This document shows, piece after piece, positions 4,694-12,049 of a stretch of DNA of 12,049 nucleotides. The translations under genes were made by a program, and so were the position numbers. Source of the stretch: Actinomycetota bacterium (GTDB lineage: Bacteria > Actinomycetota > Thermoleophilia > Gaiellales > Gaiellaceae); NCBI GenBank assembly GCA_005885565.1, contig VAXK01000125.1:1-12049 (forward strand). The letters run 5' to 3'. The notes under the pieces were generated by a model that had not been told where the DNA came from, made no database searches, and was given only the letters and a program-made list of their open reading frames with translations. Numbering within the stretch: position 1 is the first letter of the stretch; the number at the start of each line of letters is the position of its first letter.

Positions 4694-6898
4694 GTGGCGG
4701 ACCTCGCAGCGCTGAAGAGCGCCGCACGTGCCGCGATCGTCATCCCGGCGGTCTTCGCGCTCGCGGACAAGGTGATCGAGCAGCCGCAGACGTCGATCCT
4801 CGCGGCGTTCGGGTCGTTCGCGCTGCTCGTGCTGGTCGAGTTCACGGGCCCGCCGCAGACCCGCCTGGCCGCGTACCTCGGGCTGGCGTGCGTGGGAGCC
4901 GCGTTCATCACGCTCGGGACGCTCTGCTCGCGACACGCGTGGCTCGCCGCGGGCGCTATGGCGGTCGTCGGCTTTGCCGTCCTCTTCGCGGGTGTGATCA
5001 ACGGCTACTTCGCGGCGGCGGCGACCGGCGCGCTCCTCACGTTCGTCCTGCCGGTGACGCTTCCGGCGCCGAACTCCGCGATTCCGGACCGCCTGGAAGG
5101 TTGGGGACTCGCGACCGGCGCCGGGATCTGCGCGCTCATGCTGCTCTGGCCGCCTCGACGGCGCGCCGACCTTCAGCACGATGCCGCCGGCGCGTTGCGC
5201 GCCGTCGCGGACCTCCTGGACGCCGACCGCGACGGCGCGGCCGAACGAGCACGGCTCGCACGCGGGTCGGTCGACGCTCTGGGCAGGCGCCTCCTCGGCA
5301 CCCAGCACCGCCCCACCGGTCCCACCGGACCGACGGCCGCCCTCGCTTCGCTTCCCGACGAGCTCGACTGGCTCCTCTCCTTCCTCACTCCCTCCGCCGA
5401 GCTGCCGACGCTCGAGCTCGCCTGCGCGGAGGACGCCGAAGCGATGGCGGCGGCCGCCGCCGTTCTCCGCACGAGCGCGGAGCGGCTCGAGGGTCGTGAC
5501 GGACGGCCCGATCTCGCGCGGCTCGACGCGGCGCGAGATGCCGTCGCGCGCGCGCTCGTGCGACGACTGCCGGAGCTGCCGACCGACACCCCAGCCGGCG
5601 TGGTCCCGCAGGCGCTCGAGCCGCCGTTTCGGATCCGCGCAGTCACCTACTCCGCCCGCCAGGCGGCCGGCTACGCATTGCTGGCGACCGGAAGCGACGC
5701 GCCCGACCTCGACGACCGCGACGTCGCCCGGCCGCCGACGACCCGTGCCGCGCTCGAGGCCACGGAGCGCCTCACGGTCGAGCACGCCAGCGTGCGGTCG
5801 GTGTGGTTCCAGAACAGCGTCCGCGGCGCCGTCGGGCTCGCCGTCGCCGTCTACATCGCCCAGCGGACAGGTCTCCAGCACGGTTTCTGGGTCGTCCTCG
5901 GCACGCTCTCCGTGCTGCGGTCGAACGCCCTGGGAACCGGCTGGTCGGTCGTCAGCGCGCTCGCGGGGACCGCGGTAGGAATCGTCGTCGGGGCGCTGCT
6001 CGTGATCGGCATCGGGACGCACGAAGCGGTGTTGTGGGGCGTGCTGCCGGTTGCGATCCTGCTCGGCGCCTATGCCCCACGTGCGATCTCGTTCGCGGCC
6101 GGACAAGCGGGCTTCACGGTCGTCCTCTTCGTGCTCTTCAACATCATCCAGCCGGTCGGCTGGAGGGTCGGGGTGGTTCGCGTCGAGGACGTCGCCATCG
6201 GCTTCGCGATCAGCCTCGGGGTCGGCCTCCTCTTCTGGCCCCGCGGTGCCGGTGCGCTTCTGCGCGACGACCTCGCCGCCGCGTACGCGCGCGGCGCGGA
6301 CTACGTCGTCGCCACGGCCCGGCAGCTGAGCGAAGGAGGAGGCTCCGACGCCGCCGCCCGCGCCGGCCGAGCCGCGGACGCCGCCCTCCACCGGCTCGAC
6401 GACGCGTTTCGGCAATACCTCGCCGAGCGCTCCGCGACGGCGTTCAACGTGGAGGACGTCGCGGCGCTCGTCAGCGGTGCGACGCGCCTCCGCCGGGCGG
6501 CGCAGCCGCTCACCTCACTCGGACGGATGGCGGACGGCGACGCACGCCTCGAGCGCCGCGGCGAGAACCTCGACCGCGAGCTCCATGCCCTCCAGTCGTG
6601 GTACGTCACCCTCGGGTACGCGCTCGTGAACCGCCGCCCGGTGCCGCCGCCGCACATCCGCGACACCGAGGGCGGCAGCCGGCTGCTCGCCTGCGTGCGC
6701 GACGCCGCCCGCGACCGCGACAAGGCAACGGTGAGAGCTGCGCTCGTCCTGCTCTGGGCAAGCCAGCACCTCGAAAACCTCTGGCGCCTCGAGGCGCACC
6801 TCGGCGAGCGCGCCGACGCCGTCCGCGCTACCTCGACGGCCGCGAGAGAGGCCGGCTTCCGCGCCGGCCTCTCTCGCGTGCGTTTCGTCGGGCGTTAG
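4694..6898 (+). CDS. FUSC-family integral membrane protein (aromatic-acid-exporter-like)
   Basis: This is 734 residues from GTG 4694; no good RBS is visible (the nearest GGAG is about 27 bases upstream). The first membrane block, about residues 10-155, has roughly six helices, e.g. 'SILAAFGSFALLVLVEF', 'WLAAGAMAVVGFAVLFAGVI' and 'GWGLATGAGICALMLLWPP'. A soluble Ala/Arg/Asp-rich helical domain spans about 155-365. The second membrane block, about 370-520, contains the FUSC signature region 'NSVRGAVGLAVAVYIAQ' and 'GFWVVLGTLSVLRSNALGTG' then 'AGTAVGIVVGALLV'. A soluble helical C-terminal domain completes it. This 6TM-soluble-5/6TM-soluble layout matches YccS/AaeB-like proteins, suggesting export of aromatic acids or other small organics. 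The substrate is unknown. Its last codons form a 16-bp hairpin, and its TAG overlaps the stop codon of the convergent BNR gene. Confidence 0.85.
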   Translation: MADLAALKSAARAAIVIPAVFALADKVIEQPQTSILAAFGSFALLVLVEFTGPPQTRLAAYLGLACVGAAFITLGTLCSRHAWLAAGAMAVVGFAVLFAGVINGYFAAAATGALLTFVLPVTLPAPNSAIPDRLEGWGLATGAGICALMLLWPPRRRADLQHDAAGALRAVADLLDADRDGAAERARLARGSVDALGRRLLGTQHRPTGPTGPTAALASLPDELDWLLSFLTPSAELPTLELACAEDAEAMAAAAAVLRTSAERLEGRDGRPDLARLDAARDAVARALVRRLPELPTDTPAGVVPQALEPPFRIRAVTYSARQAAGYALLATGSDAPDLDDRDVARPPTTRAALEATERLTVEHASVRSVWFQNSVRGAVGLAVAVYIAQRTGLQHGFWVVLGTLSVLRSNALGTGWSVVSALAGTAVGIVVGALLVIGIGTHEAVLWGVLPVAILLGAYAPRAISFAAGQAGFTVVLFVLFNIIQPVGWRVGVVRVEDVAIGFAISLGVGLLFWPRGAGALLRDDLAAAYARGADYVVATARQLSEGGGSDAAARAGRAADAALHRLDDAFRQYLAERSATAFNVEDVAALVSGATRLRRAAQPLTSLGRMADGDARLERRGENLDRELHALQSWYVTLGYALVNRRPVPPPHIRDTEGGSRLLACVRDAARDRDKATVRAALVLLWASQHLENLWRLEAHLGERADAVRATSTAAREAGFRAGLSRVRFVGR
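6841..6878. terminator. 16-bp perfect hairpin inside the 3' end of the FUSC gene, likely bidirectional
   Basis: Arms CGCGAGAGAGGCCGGC (6841-6856) and its exact complement (6863-6878) flank a 6-base loop, 17 bases before the FUSC TAG. It encodes 'REAGFRAGLSR' in the FUSC frame. On the plus strand it is followed by a short T-rich run (GTTTCGT). It lies just past the TAA of the converging BNR gene, which is where a terminator for both genes would be needed. Confidence 0.6.
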
Positions 6899-8382
6899 CG
6901 GATTCTGAACGCGGCCGCGCCGGGATTGCTCGGAGCGGTGTAGACGACTGGGTCGTTCGCGACGTTCGCGCCGGCAGCCGCCGGGAGCCCGGTCGTCGGT
7001 ACCTCGAGCGGCTGGTTGCAAAGCGGCGTCGAGGTGACGCAGTCGCCGGTCGGCGGCGCGTACGCCTCTGCGAAGACCGGGTGCGCCAGGCCGAAATCGT
7101 CGAACGACGTCGACATGTAGTCGCCGACCATCCGGCCCTGCGTCGTGTCCGGGAGCCAGCTCATCGTCATCGGGCCCCGGAGCTGCTGAGCGGCCGACCA
7201 CGTCGAGCCGCCGTCGGTCGACGAGATGTAGCCGACGTCGAGCTGGCAGGTCGCGAACGTGCAGTTGACGTTCGGGTAGTAGTAGTACTCGACCGCGACG
7301 TGGATGTTGGCCCCTAACGTCCCCTTGTCGACGGCCACTCCCGGGATGAAGTAGTCGGCGGTGCTCGGGATCGAGTCGATCGGGATCCGCTGAACCGCCG
7401 ACCAGGTGGTGCCGTTCGTGGAGGTCACATAGACGAGGTCGTTCTGACTGCACCCGGACCGGAAGCGGCAGTCTTCCCAGACGACGTAGATCTTGCCGTC
7501 GTTGGAGATCTCCGCCGAGGGAAGCGGGCCGCTGCGGATGTTGCCCGGGTCGGCCTTCGCCGTGATCGACGTGATCGTGAACGCCTGGCCGAACTTCACG
7601 CCGCCGTTCGTCGAGCGCGTGTAGCCGAGCGCCGTCTCGGACGCATTGTCGATCGGAACGACGACGTTCCCGTTCGGCAGGGTGAGCGGCTGCCCGCCGA
7701 TGACGCCGACGCGCGGCGTCTTGCTCAGCTTCCAGGTCAGCCCACCGTCACGCGAGTAGGCGATCTTCAGCAAGTTGCCATGGCCGAAGTCGTCCCACTG
7801 CGTGTAACACGAGCCGTAGAACGTGCTCCGGTCGTCGTTGTCGCAGACGGTCCAGTTCTTGTCGAAATCCTGGCCAGCCCCCGCGACGGCGACGTTCACG
7901 GGGTTGTTCCAGGTGGCGCCGCCGTTCGTCGAGCGGCTGAGGATGACTGCTGCGCCGTTGACGCTGGCATCGAGCGCGAGGGACGAGACCATCCAGACCT
8001 GGTGGCGCGCGTCGTAGGCGACCGAGGGGTCGCTGACGCGGGCATACGGACCCGGTGGGTTCGTGAACCCGGTGATGCCCGGCAGCGCCTGTGCGGTCCA
8101 CGAGGTGCCGTTGTTCGTGGAGACCGAGACCCCGATGTCAGACGCTCCACCGTCGGTGAAGCGTCCCCACTGCGACGCAGCGACGATCGAGCTGCCGAAC
8201 GAGTACGTGTCCGGCTCCACGATCGTGGCGTGCTGGCTCGTCGGGTTCGTGAACGGATCGGTCGCGATGATCGTGACCGAGACGTTCGCAGAGGCAGAGA
8301 GCGCCACCACGAGCGCCGCCGTCGCGGCCAAGGCGACCGCGAGCGGGAGCCTCTTCGGGAGGGACGAGAAGGCGAATCGCAT
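6895..8382 (-). CDS. Secreted BNR/Asp-box six-bladed beta-propeller protein (sialidase-like fold)
   Basis: This is 495 residues from ATG 8382, with GGGGAG six bases upstream. Residues 1-33 are a Sec-type signal (basic 'LPKR', hydrophobic 'LPLAVALAATAALVVAL', then ASA). Asp-box repeats occur at 88-95 (STNNGTSW), 151-158 (STNGGATW), 210-217 (SRDGGLTW), 257-264 (STNGGVKF, degenerate), 321-327 (STNGTTW, one residue short) and 388-395 (STDGGSTW). They are spaced about 55-67 residues apart, as in a six-bladed propeller. Eight cysteines form four close pairs: 180/192, 305/311, 374/379 and 448/455. Databases often label such proteins exo-alpha-sialidase, but I see no FRIP motif or clear Arg triad, so enzymatic activity is doubtful. 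It is likely extracellular, binding or processing a glycan or serving a structural role (inference). Its TAA (6895-6897) overlaps the convergent FUSC stop. Confidence 0.85.
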   Translation of the reverse strand: MRFAFSSLPKRLPLAVALAATAALVVALSASANVSVTIIATDPFTNPTSQHATIVEPDTYSFGSSIVAASQWGRFTDGGASDIGVSVSTNNGTSWTAQALPGITGFTNPPGPYARVSDPSVAYDARHQVWMVSSLALDASVNGAAVILSRSTNGGATWNNPVNVAVAGAGQDFDKNWTVCDNDDRSTFYGSCYTQWDDFGHGNLLKIAYSRDGGLTWKLSKTPRVGVIGGQPLTLPNGNVVVPIDNASETALGYTRSTNGGVKFGQAFTITSITAKADPGNIRSGPLPSAEISNDGKIYVVWEDCRFRSGCSQNDLVYVTSTNGTTWSAVQRIPIDSIPSTADYFIPGVAVDKGTLGANIHVAVEYYYYPNVNCTFATCQLDVGYISSTDGGSTWSAAQQLRGPMTMSWLPDTTQGRMVGDYMSTSFDDFGLAHPVFAEAYAPPTGDCVTSTPLCNQPLEVPTTGLPAAAGANVANDPVVYTAPSNPGAAAFRIR

Positions 8383-8597
8383 AAGACTCTCCCCTTCACT
8401 CGGATTGTCGGCCCAACGCCGGTAGGCGAAGACTCCCGCGATCAGGCCTCCGAGCGCAAGGCTCAGTGTGGAAGCTCGAACTCGACTCCGTAGCGTGGAG
8501 CGGCTGCCAGCAGTCGCCGCGGGTTGGGAGGCGGTGGCGCGGCGTCTCGAGCACGGCACCCATCACGTTGCCGGACTTACCGACGGCGACGAGGAGT
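8383..8597. other. Intergenic leader of the BNR gene
   Basis: About 215 bases lie between the BNR start and the terminator of the complete MMPL gene. The BNR RBS is at its left end (GGGGAG at about 8389-8394). A GACAAT at about 8402-8407 on the minus strand resembles a -10 box, but I see no convincing -35 before it. No RNA gene or riboswitch was recognised. The minus frame stays open upstream of the BNR ATG and encodes a hydrophobic stretch, 'LALGGLIAGVFAYRRW', but it has no start with an RBS. Confidence 0.4.
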
Positions 8598-8631
8598 GAG
8601 GGGTGGCGGCCCGGAACGGCCGCCACCCCTC
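8598..8631 (-). terminator. 14-bp perfect hairpin after the complete MMPL gene
   Basis: Arms GAGGGGTGGCGGCC (8598-8611) and its exact complement (8618-8631) flank a 6-base loop, CGGAAC. The hairpin begins 10 bases past the MMPL TAG (8642-8644) on the minus strand. It has no strong U-tract, but its position and strength fit a terminator separating the MMPL and BNR genes. Confidence 0.75.
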
Positions 8632-8641
8632 GGTTCTTGCG

Positions 8642-10831
8642 CTAGGCGCCTTCGGCCGCGACTTCCGATGTCGGCTCCGGCTGGCGGACGCGGAGGACGC
8701 TCCGCGTCCACTTGGGCATCCACCAGTTCAGATCGCCGAGCAGTCGCATCAGCGCCGGCACGAGCAGAGCGCGGATCACCGTCGCGTCGAAGATGATCCC
8801 GGCCGCGAGGCCGATCGCGAACAGCTTGATCTCGTAGCCGGGGCTCGACGAGAGCACGAGGAAGGCGAACATGAGGATGAGCGCCGCGCTCGTGACGAGC
8901 TTGCCGGTGCGTGCGAGCCCGAGCTCGATCGCCCGCTCCGTGGAGCCGGTCTCGTCATAGGCCTCGCGCATACGGGTGAGCATGAAGACCTCGTAGTCCA
9001 TCGAGAGGCCGAACAGGAAGGCGAAGATCATCAGCGGGATCCAGGCGGTGATCGCCTGGGTGGCGCTGATGTTCCAGAGCGAGGAGCCGTGGCCCATCTG
9101 GAAGACGAAGACGACGATCCCGAACGCGGCCGCAAGCGAGACGAGGTTCAGGATCACGGCCTTGACCGGCAGGACGATCGAGCGGAACGCCCGTGCGAGC
9201 AGGATCAGCGTCAGGATCATCACGAACCCGAGCACATAGGGGAAGTTGCCGAACAGGGCGTGGATGAAGTCGCGGTCGACCGCCGCGACGCCGGTGAGCG
9301 TTCCGTCGGTGCCCTTCAGCGTCCCGTTGACGCGGTCGACGACGCCCTGGATCCCGGGCGCGGAGCCGTCGATCGCCGGGAACGCCTCGACCAGCGAGTC
9401 GGAGCCGTGGTGCCAGGTGGACGGCGCCGTCGCGCCGACCACGCCGGGCACGCTGCGGAGCTTTGCCGCGACCTGCTGCGCGTTGCCGCCGTCCTCGACG
9501 AGCACGTCGAGCGGCTTCATCACGCCCGGGCTGATCCCCGCGGCGGCGAGCTGGTCTCGACCGGCGATCGCGGTGCCGGTGCCGGGGAAGTTCTTCAGCT
9601 GCGCCTCGTTCGCGTTGATCTGCGTGCCGAGGCCCGCGAGCACGGCCACGATCGCGATCCCGACGGCCGCGACCACGATCGGGCGGCGGAGCACGAAGCG
9701 AGCCCAGCGGCCCCAGGCGCCGTCCTCCGGATGCCCGCGGTCGACGAGCCGGCGCGGCAGCACGCGCACGCTGTTGATCCGCGTGCCGAGCACCGCGAGC
9801 AGCGCCGGCAGCAGGGTGATCGCGGCGAGCACCGAGACGGCGGGGATGAGCATGCCGCCGATCCCCATCGAGCGGATGAACGGCAGCGGCAGCACGATCA
9901 GCGAGAGCAGGCCGACGGCGACCGTCGAGCCGGACACGATCACGGAGCGGCCCGCGTGCGTCATCGTCTCGACGAGCGCCGTCTCGACGTCCTCGCCCTC
10001 GCGCAGCTCGTCGCGGAAGCGGAAGATCATCAACAGCGCGTAGTCGATCGCCACCCCGAGGCCGACCAGCGCGATCAGGAACTGGACGATGATCGACACG
10101 TTCGTGATGTAGGTCAGGCCCCAGACGAGCGTGAACGTGTTCAGGATCGCGGCCACCGCGATCGCGATCGGCATGAGCACCGCGGGGAGCGTCCCGAAGA
10201 CGAAGAGCAGGATCACGAGCGCGCCGAGCCCGCCGACCAACGCCTCGAGCAGGACGCTCGAGCTGCCGCCCGAGCCGTGCGTCGACGCCTCCTCGAGCGG
10301 GTCGTGACCCGTCACGTTCACGGTGATTCCGGCCGCGAGCCCCTTGGCCGCCGCCGCCCGCAGCCGGTTCGCGCCGCTCTTCGTGTTGAACGTCGGAGAG
10401 CCGGGCGGGTAGACCTCGAGGAAGGTCGTATGCCGGTCGCGCGAGACGTACATCTGCTCGTGCGTCGAGAAGTACGAGCTCGTCAGCGCGCCCGGCATCG
10501 TCGCGGCCGCCCGCCGCATCGCCTGCTGGATCGCGGCGCTCTGGGTCACATCGCCTGCGGTGTGGAAGACGACCACGCTGGGTGGGCGCACCCCGACGCC
10601 GAATGCCTTCAGCGTCCTCTGGCTCGCCTCGTACGCCGGCTTGCCCGGGATCGAGAAGCTCTGATACCAGCGGCTCGAGAGCTTGCCGGCCGCGACGCCG
10701 CCGAGGAGCGTCAGCACGATCCAGACGCCTATCACCGGCCAGCGATGCCGGGCAGTGAAGTACGCCAGACGACCGAGTCGCCCAGGATCGGACCCATTGA
10801 TCTTCCAGCGTGCAGGCTGGACCGCTTCCAT
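8642..10831 (-). CDS. MMPL-family RND-type transporter, complete
   Basis: This is 729 residues from ATG 10831, preceded by the strong RBS AGGAGGAGTGAG. TM1 is at about 31-49 ('WPVIGVWIVLTLLGGVAAG'). The first extracytoplasmic loop spans about 50-192. Membrane block 1 spans about 195-350 with 'VGLGVAIDYALLMIFRFR' (Asp263, Tyr264), a cytoplasmic link 350-380, TM7 380-402 and the second large loop 403-525. Membrane block 2 carries 'FGLSMDYEVFMLTRMREAYD' (Asp612, Tyr613). The ending 'LGDLNWWMPKWTRSVLRV' matches the C-terminal MMPL signature. The paired G-x-x-x-D-Y sites are the proton-relay positions of the family. Such proteins export lipids, siderophores or hydrophobic drugs; the substrate here is unknown. 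A hairpin upstream (10893-10923) separates it from the MFS unit, so it probably has its own promoter in 10832-10892. It is a homolog of the truncated MMPL at 1214-3010 but is clearly diverged from it, especially in the first loop. Confidence 0.93.
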   Translation of the reverse strand: MEAVQPARWKINGSDPGRLGRLAYFTARHRWPVIGVWIVLTLLGGVAAGKLSSRWYQSFSIPGKPAYEASQRTLKAFGVGVRPPSVVVFHTAGDVTQSAAIQQAMRRAAATMPGALTSSYFSTHEQMYVSRDRHTTFLEVYPPGSPTFNTKSGANRLRAAAAKGLAAGITVNVTGHDPLEEASTHGSGGSSSVLLEALVGGLGALVILLFVFGTLPAVLMPIAIAVAAILNTFTLVWGLTYITNVSIIVQFLIALVGLGVAIDYALLMIFRFRDELREGEDVETALVETMTHAGRSVIVSGSTVAVGLLSLIVLPLPFIRSMGIGGMLIPAVSVLAAITLLPALLAVLGTRINSVRVLPRRLVDRGHPEDGAWGRWARFVLRRPIVVAAVGIAIVAVLAGLGTQINANEAQLKNFPGTGTAIAGRDQLAAAGISPGVMKPLDVLVEDGGNAQQVAAKLRSVPGVVGATAPSTWHHGSDSLVEAFPAIDGSAPGIQGVVDRVNGTLKGTDGTLTGVAAVDRDFIHALFGNFPYVLGFVMILTLILLARAFRSIVLPVKAVILNLVSLAAAFGIVVFVFQMGHGSSLWNISATQAITAWIPLMIFAFLFGLSMDYEVFMLTRMREAYDETGSTERAIELGLARTGKLVTSAALILMFAFLVLSSSPGYEIKLFAIGLAAGIIFDATVIRALLVPALMRLLGDLNWWMPKWTRSVLRVRQPEPTSEVAAEGA

Positions 10832-10892
10832 CTCACTCCTCCTGTTGCGTTAGCTGTCTTCCCTTCGACTCCGGCGGGGGCCGGAACTCATC

Positions 10893-10923
10893 GGCCGCCC
10901 AGCATGCCCACCGCTCGGCGGCC
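10893..10923 (-). terminator. Hairpin downstream of the MFS/small-protein unit
   Basis: GGCCGCC (10893-10899) pairs with GGCGGCC (10917-10923). Past one C/C mismatch, AGC pairs with GCT, leaving a loop of about nine bases. It sits 23 bases after the small protein's TGA (10946-10948). A second, weaker CCGGC-GGGG-GCCGG stem at 10871-10884 lies between it and the MMPL start, in the probable leader of that gene. Confidence 0.5.
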
Positions 10924-10945
10924 TGCCAATGGAGCGAGCCGAAGC

Positions 10946-11113
10946 TCAAGGGTGCGGCAAACCGTACCTCGCGAGACTTTCGTGCACGCGCTCGATCTCC
11001 GCGCCGTACATGGCGAGCTCGCCCGCTTCGGCGCCGTTCCGCTCGCGGAGCTTGCGCACGAGCACGAGTCCCTTCAGGTGCAGGACGAGATCGTCGAGCT
11101 CGCGGAAGCTCAT
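10946..11113 (-). CDS. Small 55-aa hypothetical protein coupled to the MFS exporter
   Basis: ATG at 11113 shares its A with the TAA of the MFS gene (TAATG), and GAGGAGG lies seven bases upstream, an excellent RBS. The product begins MSFRELDDLVLHLKGLVLVR, continues 'KLRERNGAEAGELAMYGAEI' and ends 'ERVHESLARYGLPHP'. It is 55 residues, charged and helical, with no signal peptide or membrane segment, consistent with a helical hairpin or short coiled coil. I recall similar unnamed short actinobacterial proteins but no function. Co-translation with the exporter suggests an accessory or regulatory partner (inference). Lack of frame interruption plus the RBS and overlap make it a credible gene despite its size. 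Confidence 0.7.
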   Translation of the reverse strand: MSFRELDDLVLHLKGLVLVRKLRERNGAEAGELAMYGAEIERVHESLARYGLPHP

Positions 11114-12049
11114 TACGCTGCCTCCTCGAGCGGAACCGCGTCGACGCGCTCGGTCTTCGCGGGCGCCGGGGCCGACCTGACGAGCGTGGCCGCGATCAGC
11201 GCCCCGGCGACGAGCAGCCCGGTCAGGACGTAGAGCCCGGTCTGGAAGCCGTGGTCGAGCGCGACGCCGCTCGACGCCGCGAGCGCGGTGTGGGAGTGGA
11301 GGTAGTTGCCGGTCGAGCCGGCGGCGATCGCGCTCGTCGCGGCGATACCGATCGCTCCTCCGATCTGCCGGCTCGTGTTGACGAGTCCGGAGGCGACGCC
11401 AGCGTCGGCGCGCTCCACGCCGGTCAGGCTGGCGATCGTCACGGGGACGAACGAGAATCCCATGCCGGCGCCGCCGAGGACGAAGGCGGGGAAGAGATCC
11501 CAGAAGTAGTGCCCGTCCACGGGCAGGCGCGTCAGCAGCGCGACGGAGGCGGCGGACGCGAAGAGGCCGGCGGCGAGCGTGGCCCGGATTCCGACCCGTC
11601 CGACGACGGCCTGCGCGACGTTCGAGACGACGACGACCGTGAGCGCGAAGCCCGTGAAGGCGACGCCGGTCTGGACTGCGGAGTAGTGGAGCACGTCCTG
11701 GAGGTACAGCGTCAGCAGGAAGAACTCGGAGAAGGCGACCGAGCCGACGATCGCCATCGTCGCGTTGGCGGCCGAAAGCGTGCGCGAGCGGAAGATCCGG
11801 AGTGGAAGGAGCGGCGAGCGGGACCGCAGCTCGATCACGACGAAGCCGAGGACGAGGGCCGCCGAGCCGGCGAGCAGCGCGAGCGTCCTACCGGAGCCCC
11901 AGCCGTCGCTCGTCGCGCGCGTGAGGGCGTAGACGAGCAGCATCAGGCCGGACGTGATCGAGGCGGCTCCGGCGAGGTCGAAGTGGCGGTGCGCCAGGTC
12001 GGCGCGGCTCTCCCGGAGCAGCCAGGGCGCCAGCGCGATCGCGGCGACG
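11113..12049 (-). CDS. DHA2/EmrB-type MFS drug exporter (5' end beyond window)
   Basis: The minus-strand frame is open from the window edge to TAA at 11113-11115, giving 311 residues that form the C-terminal two thirds of a ~14-TM transporter. Landmarks in order: 'PWLLRESRADLAHRHFDLAG' (central linker, typical 'xPE/RES...FDLAG'); 'ASITSGLMLLVYALTRA'; 'RSRSPLLPLRIFRSRTLSAA' (loop before the next TM); 'EFFLLTLYLQDVLHYSAVQT' then 'GVAF' (the DHA2 'YxQ...GxSAxxAG' region); 'GGAGMGFSFVPVTI'; and 'GLVNTSRQIGGAIGIAATSA', the late DHA2 motif. The C-terminus after the last helix is short and acidic. It would export hydrophobic drugs or toxins by proton antiport. Its stop is fused to the start of the 55-aa gene. 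The DksA-like and FUSC genes are not part of this unit. Confidence 0.92.
   Translation of the reverse strand, partial: VAAIALAPWLLRESRADLAHRHFDLAGAASITSGLMLLVYALTRATSDGWGSGRTLALLAGSAALVLGFVVIELRSRSPLLPLRIFRSRTLSAANATMAIVGSVAFSEFFLLTLYLQDVLHYSAVQTGVAFTGFALTVVVVSNVAQAVVGRVGIRATLAAGLFASAASVALLTRLPVDGHYFWDLFPAFVLGGAGMGFSFVPVTIASLTGVERADAGVASGLVNTSRQIGGAIGIAATSAIAAGSTGNYLHSHTALAASSGVALDHGFQTGLYVLTGLLVAGALIAATLVRSAPAPAKTERVDAVPLEEAA

Noticed and set aside
4682..6415. A 577-residue minus-strand frame opposite FUSC
   Set aside because: Arg/Glu/Gly-rich composition typical of high-GC shadows, with no domains, opposite a clear membrane protein.
5803..7317. A 504-residue plus-strand frame overlapping FUSC and BNR
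   Set aside because: Arg/Ala/Pro-rich shadow frame crossing a convergent gene boundary.
6895..8559. Longer BNR protein starting at GTG 8559
   Set aside because: It would add 59 residues, no RBS lies before it, and the signal peptide would become internal. ATG 8382 has a good RBS followed at once by a signal peptide. The extra hydrophobic stretch was noted but not called.
8603..11233. An 876-residue plus-strand frame opposite the complete MMPL gene
   Set aside because: Composition is Asp/Arg/His/Glu-rich with no motifs. It is the complement of a well-supported transporter gene and runs through the terminators.
1..12049. CRISPR array, insertion sequence or other RNA gene
   Set aside because: I read both strands for regularly spaced repeats, transposase motifs and RNA signatures and saw none.

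Overview
The window is GC-rich DNA (roughly 70% G+C by eye). Codon use, GTG starts, actinobacterial-type MMPL exporters, a NarL-type regulator ending in '...LRDRVQAVVLAYETGL' and a DHA2 drug exporter all point to Actinomycetota. My guess is a Thermoleophilia-like soil or metagenome genome (inference; no rRNA or marker gene is present).

Left edge (1-1110), accessory-looking DNA. Two minus-strand genes overlap by GTGA. Both carry a winged-helix-like segment and neither has a function I recognise. They run away from an AT-rich gap (about 822-960) that holds a perfect dyad. On the other side of the gap, on the plus strand, lies a start-less fragment of the intact gene's paralog. The two copies share an exact 32-bp inverted repeat (728-759 and 980-1011).

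Middle left (1173-3394), a rearranged locus. An MMPL exporter on the minus strand keeps its C-terminal ~600 residues but lacks its N-terminus. A LuxR-type response regulator on the plus strand keeps its DNA-binding half but lacks most of its receiver. Both 5' ends are lost at the same point, about 3003-3012, so the two broken genes sit head to head. This is what an inversion breakpoint or a misassembly would leave.

Plus-strand block (3409-6898). The regulator remnant is followed closely by a probable lipoprotein alpha/beta hydrolase, a cysteine-less DksA/TraR-like small protein and a two-domain FUSC-family membrane protein. The first three are packed like an operon. The FUSC gene ends in a 16-bp hairpin inside its own coding sequence, and its stop codon overlaps the stop of the convergent gene.

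Minus-strand block (6895-12049). Read in transcription order from the right, it holds a partial DHA2/EmrB-type MFS exporter, a 55-aa protein coupled to it by TAATG, a complete MMPL exporter with a strong RBS and a hairpin terminator, then a secreted six-Asp-box (BNR) beta-propeller protein with four close cysteine pairs. Overall this is an envelope and export neighbourhood (two MMPL, one FUSC, one MFS, two exported proteins). I see no rRNA, intact tRNA, CRISPR array, transposase or integrase.
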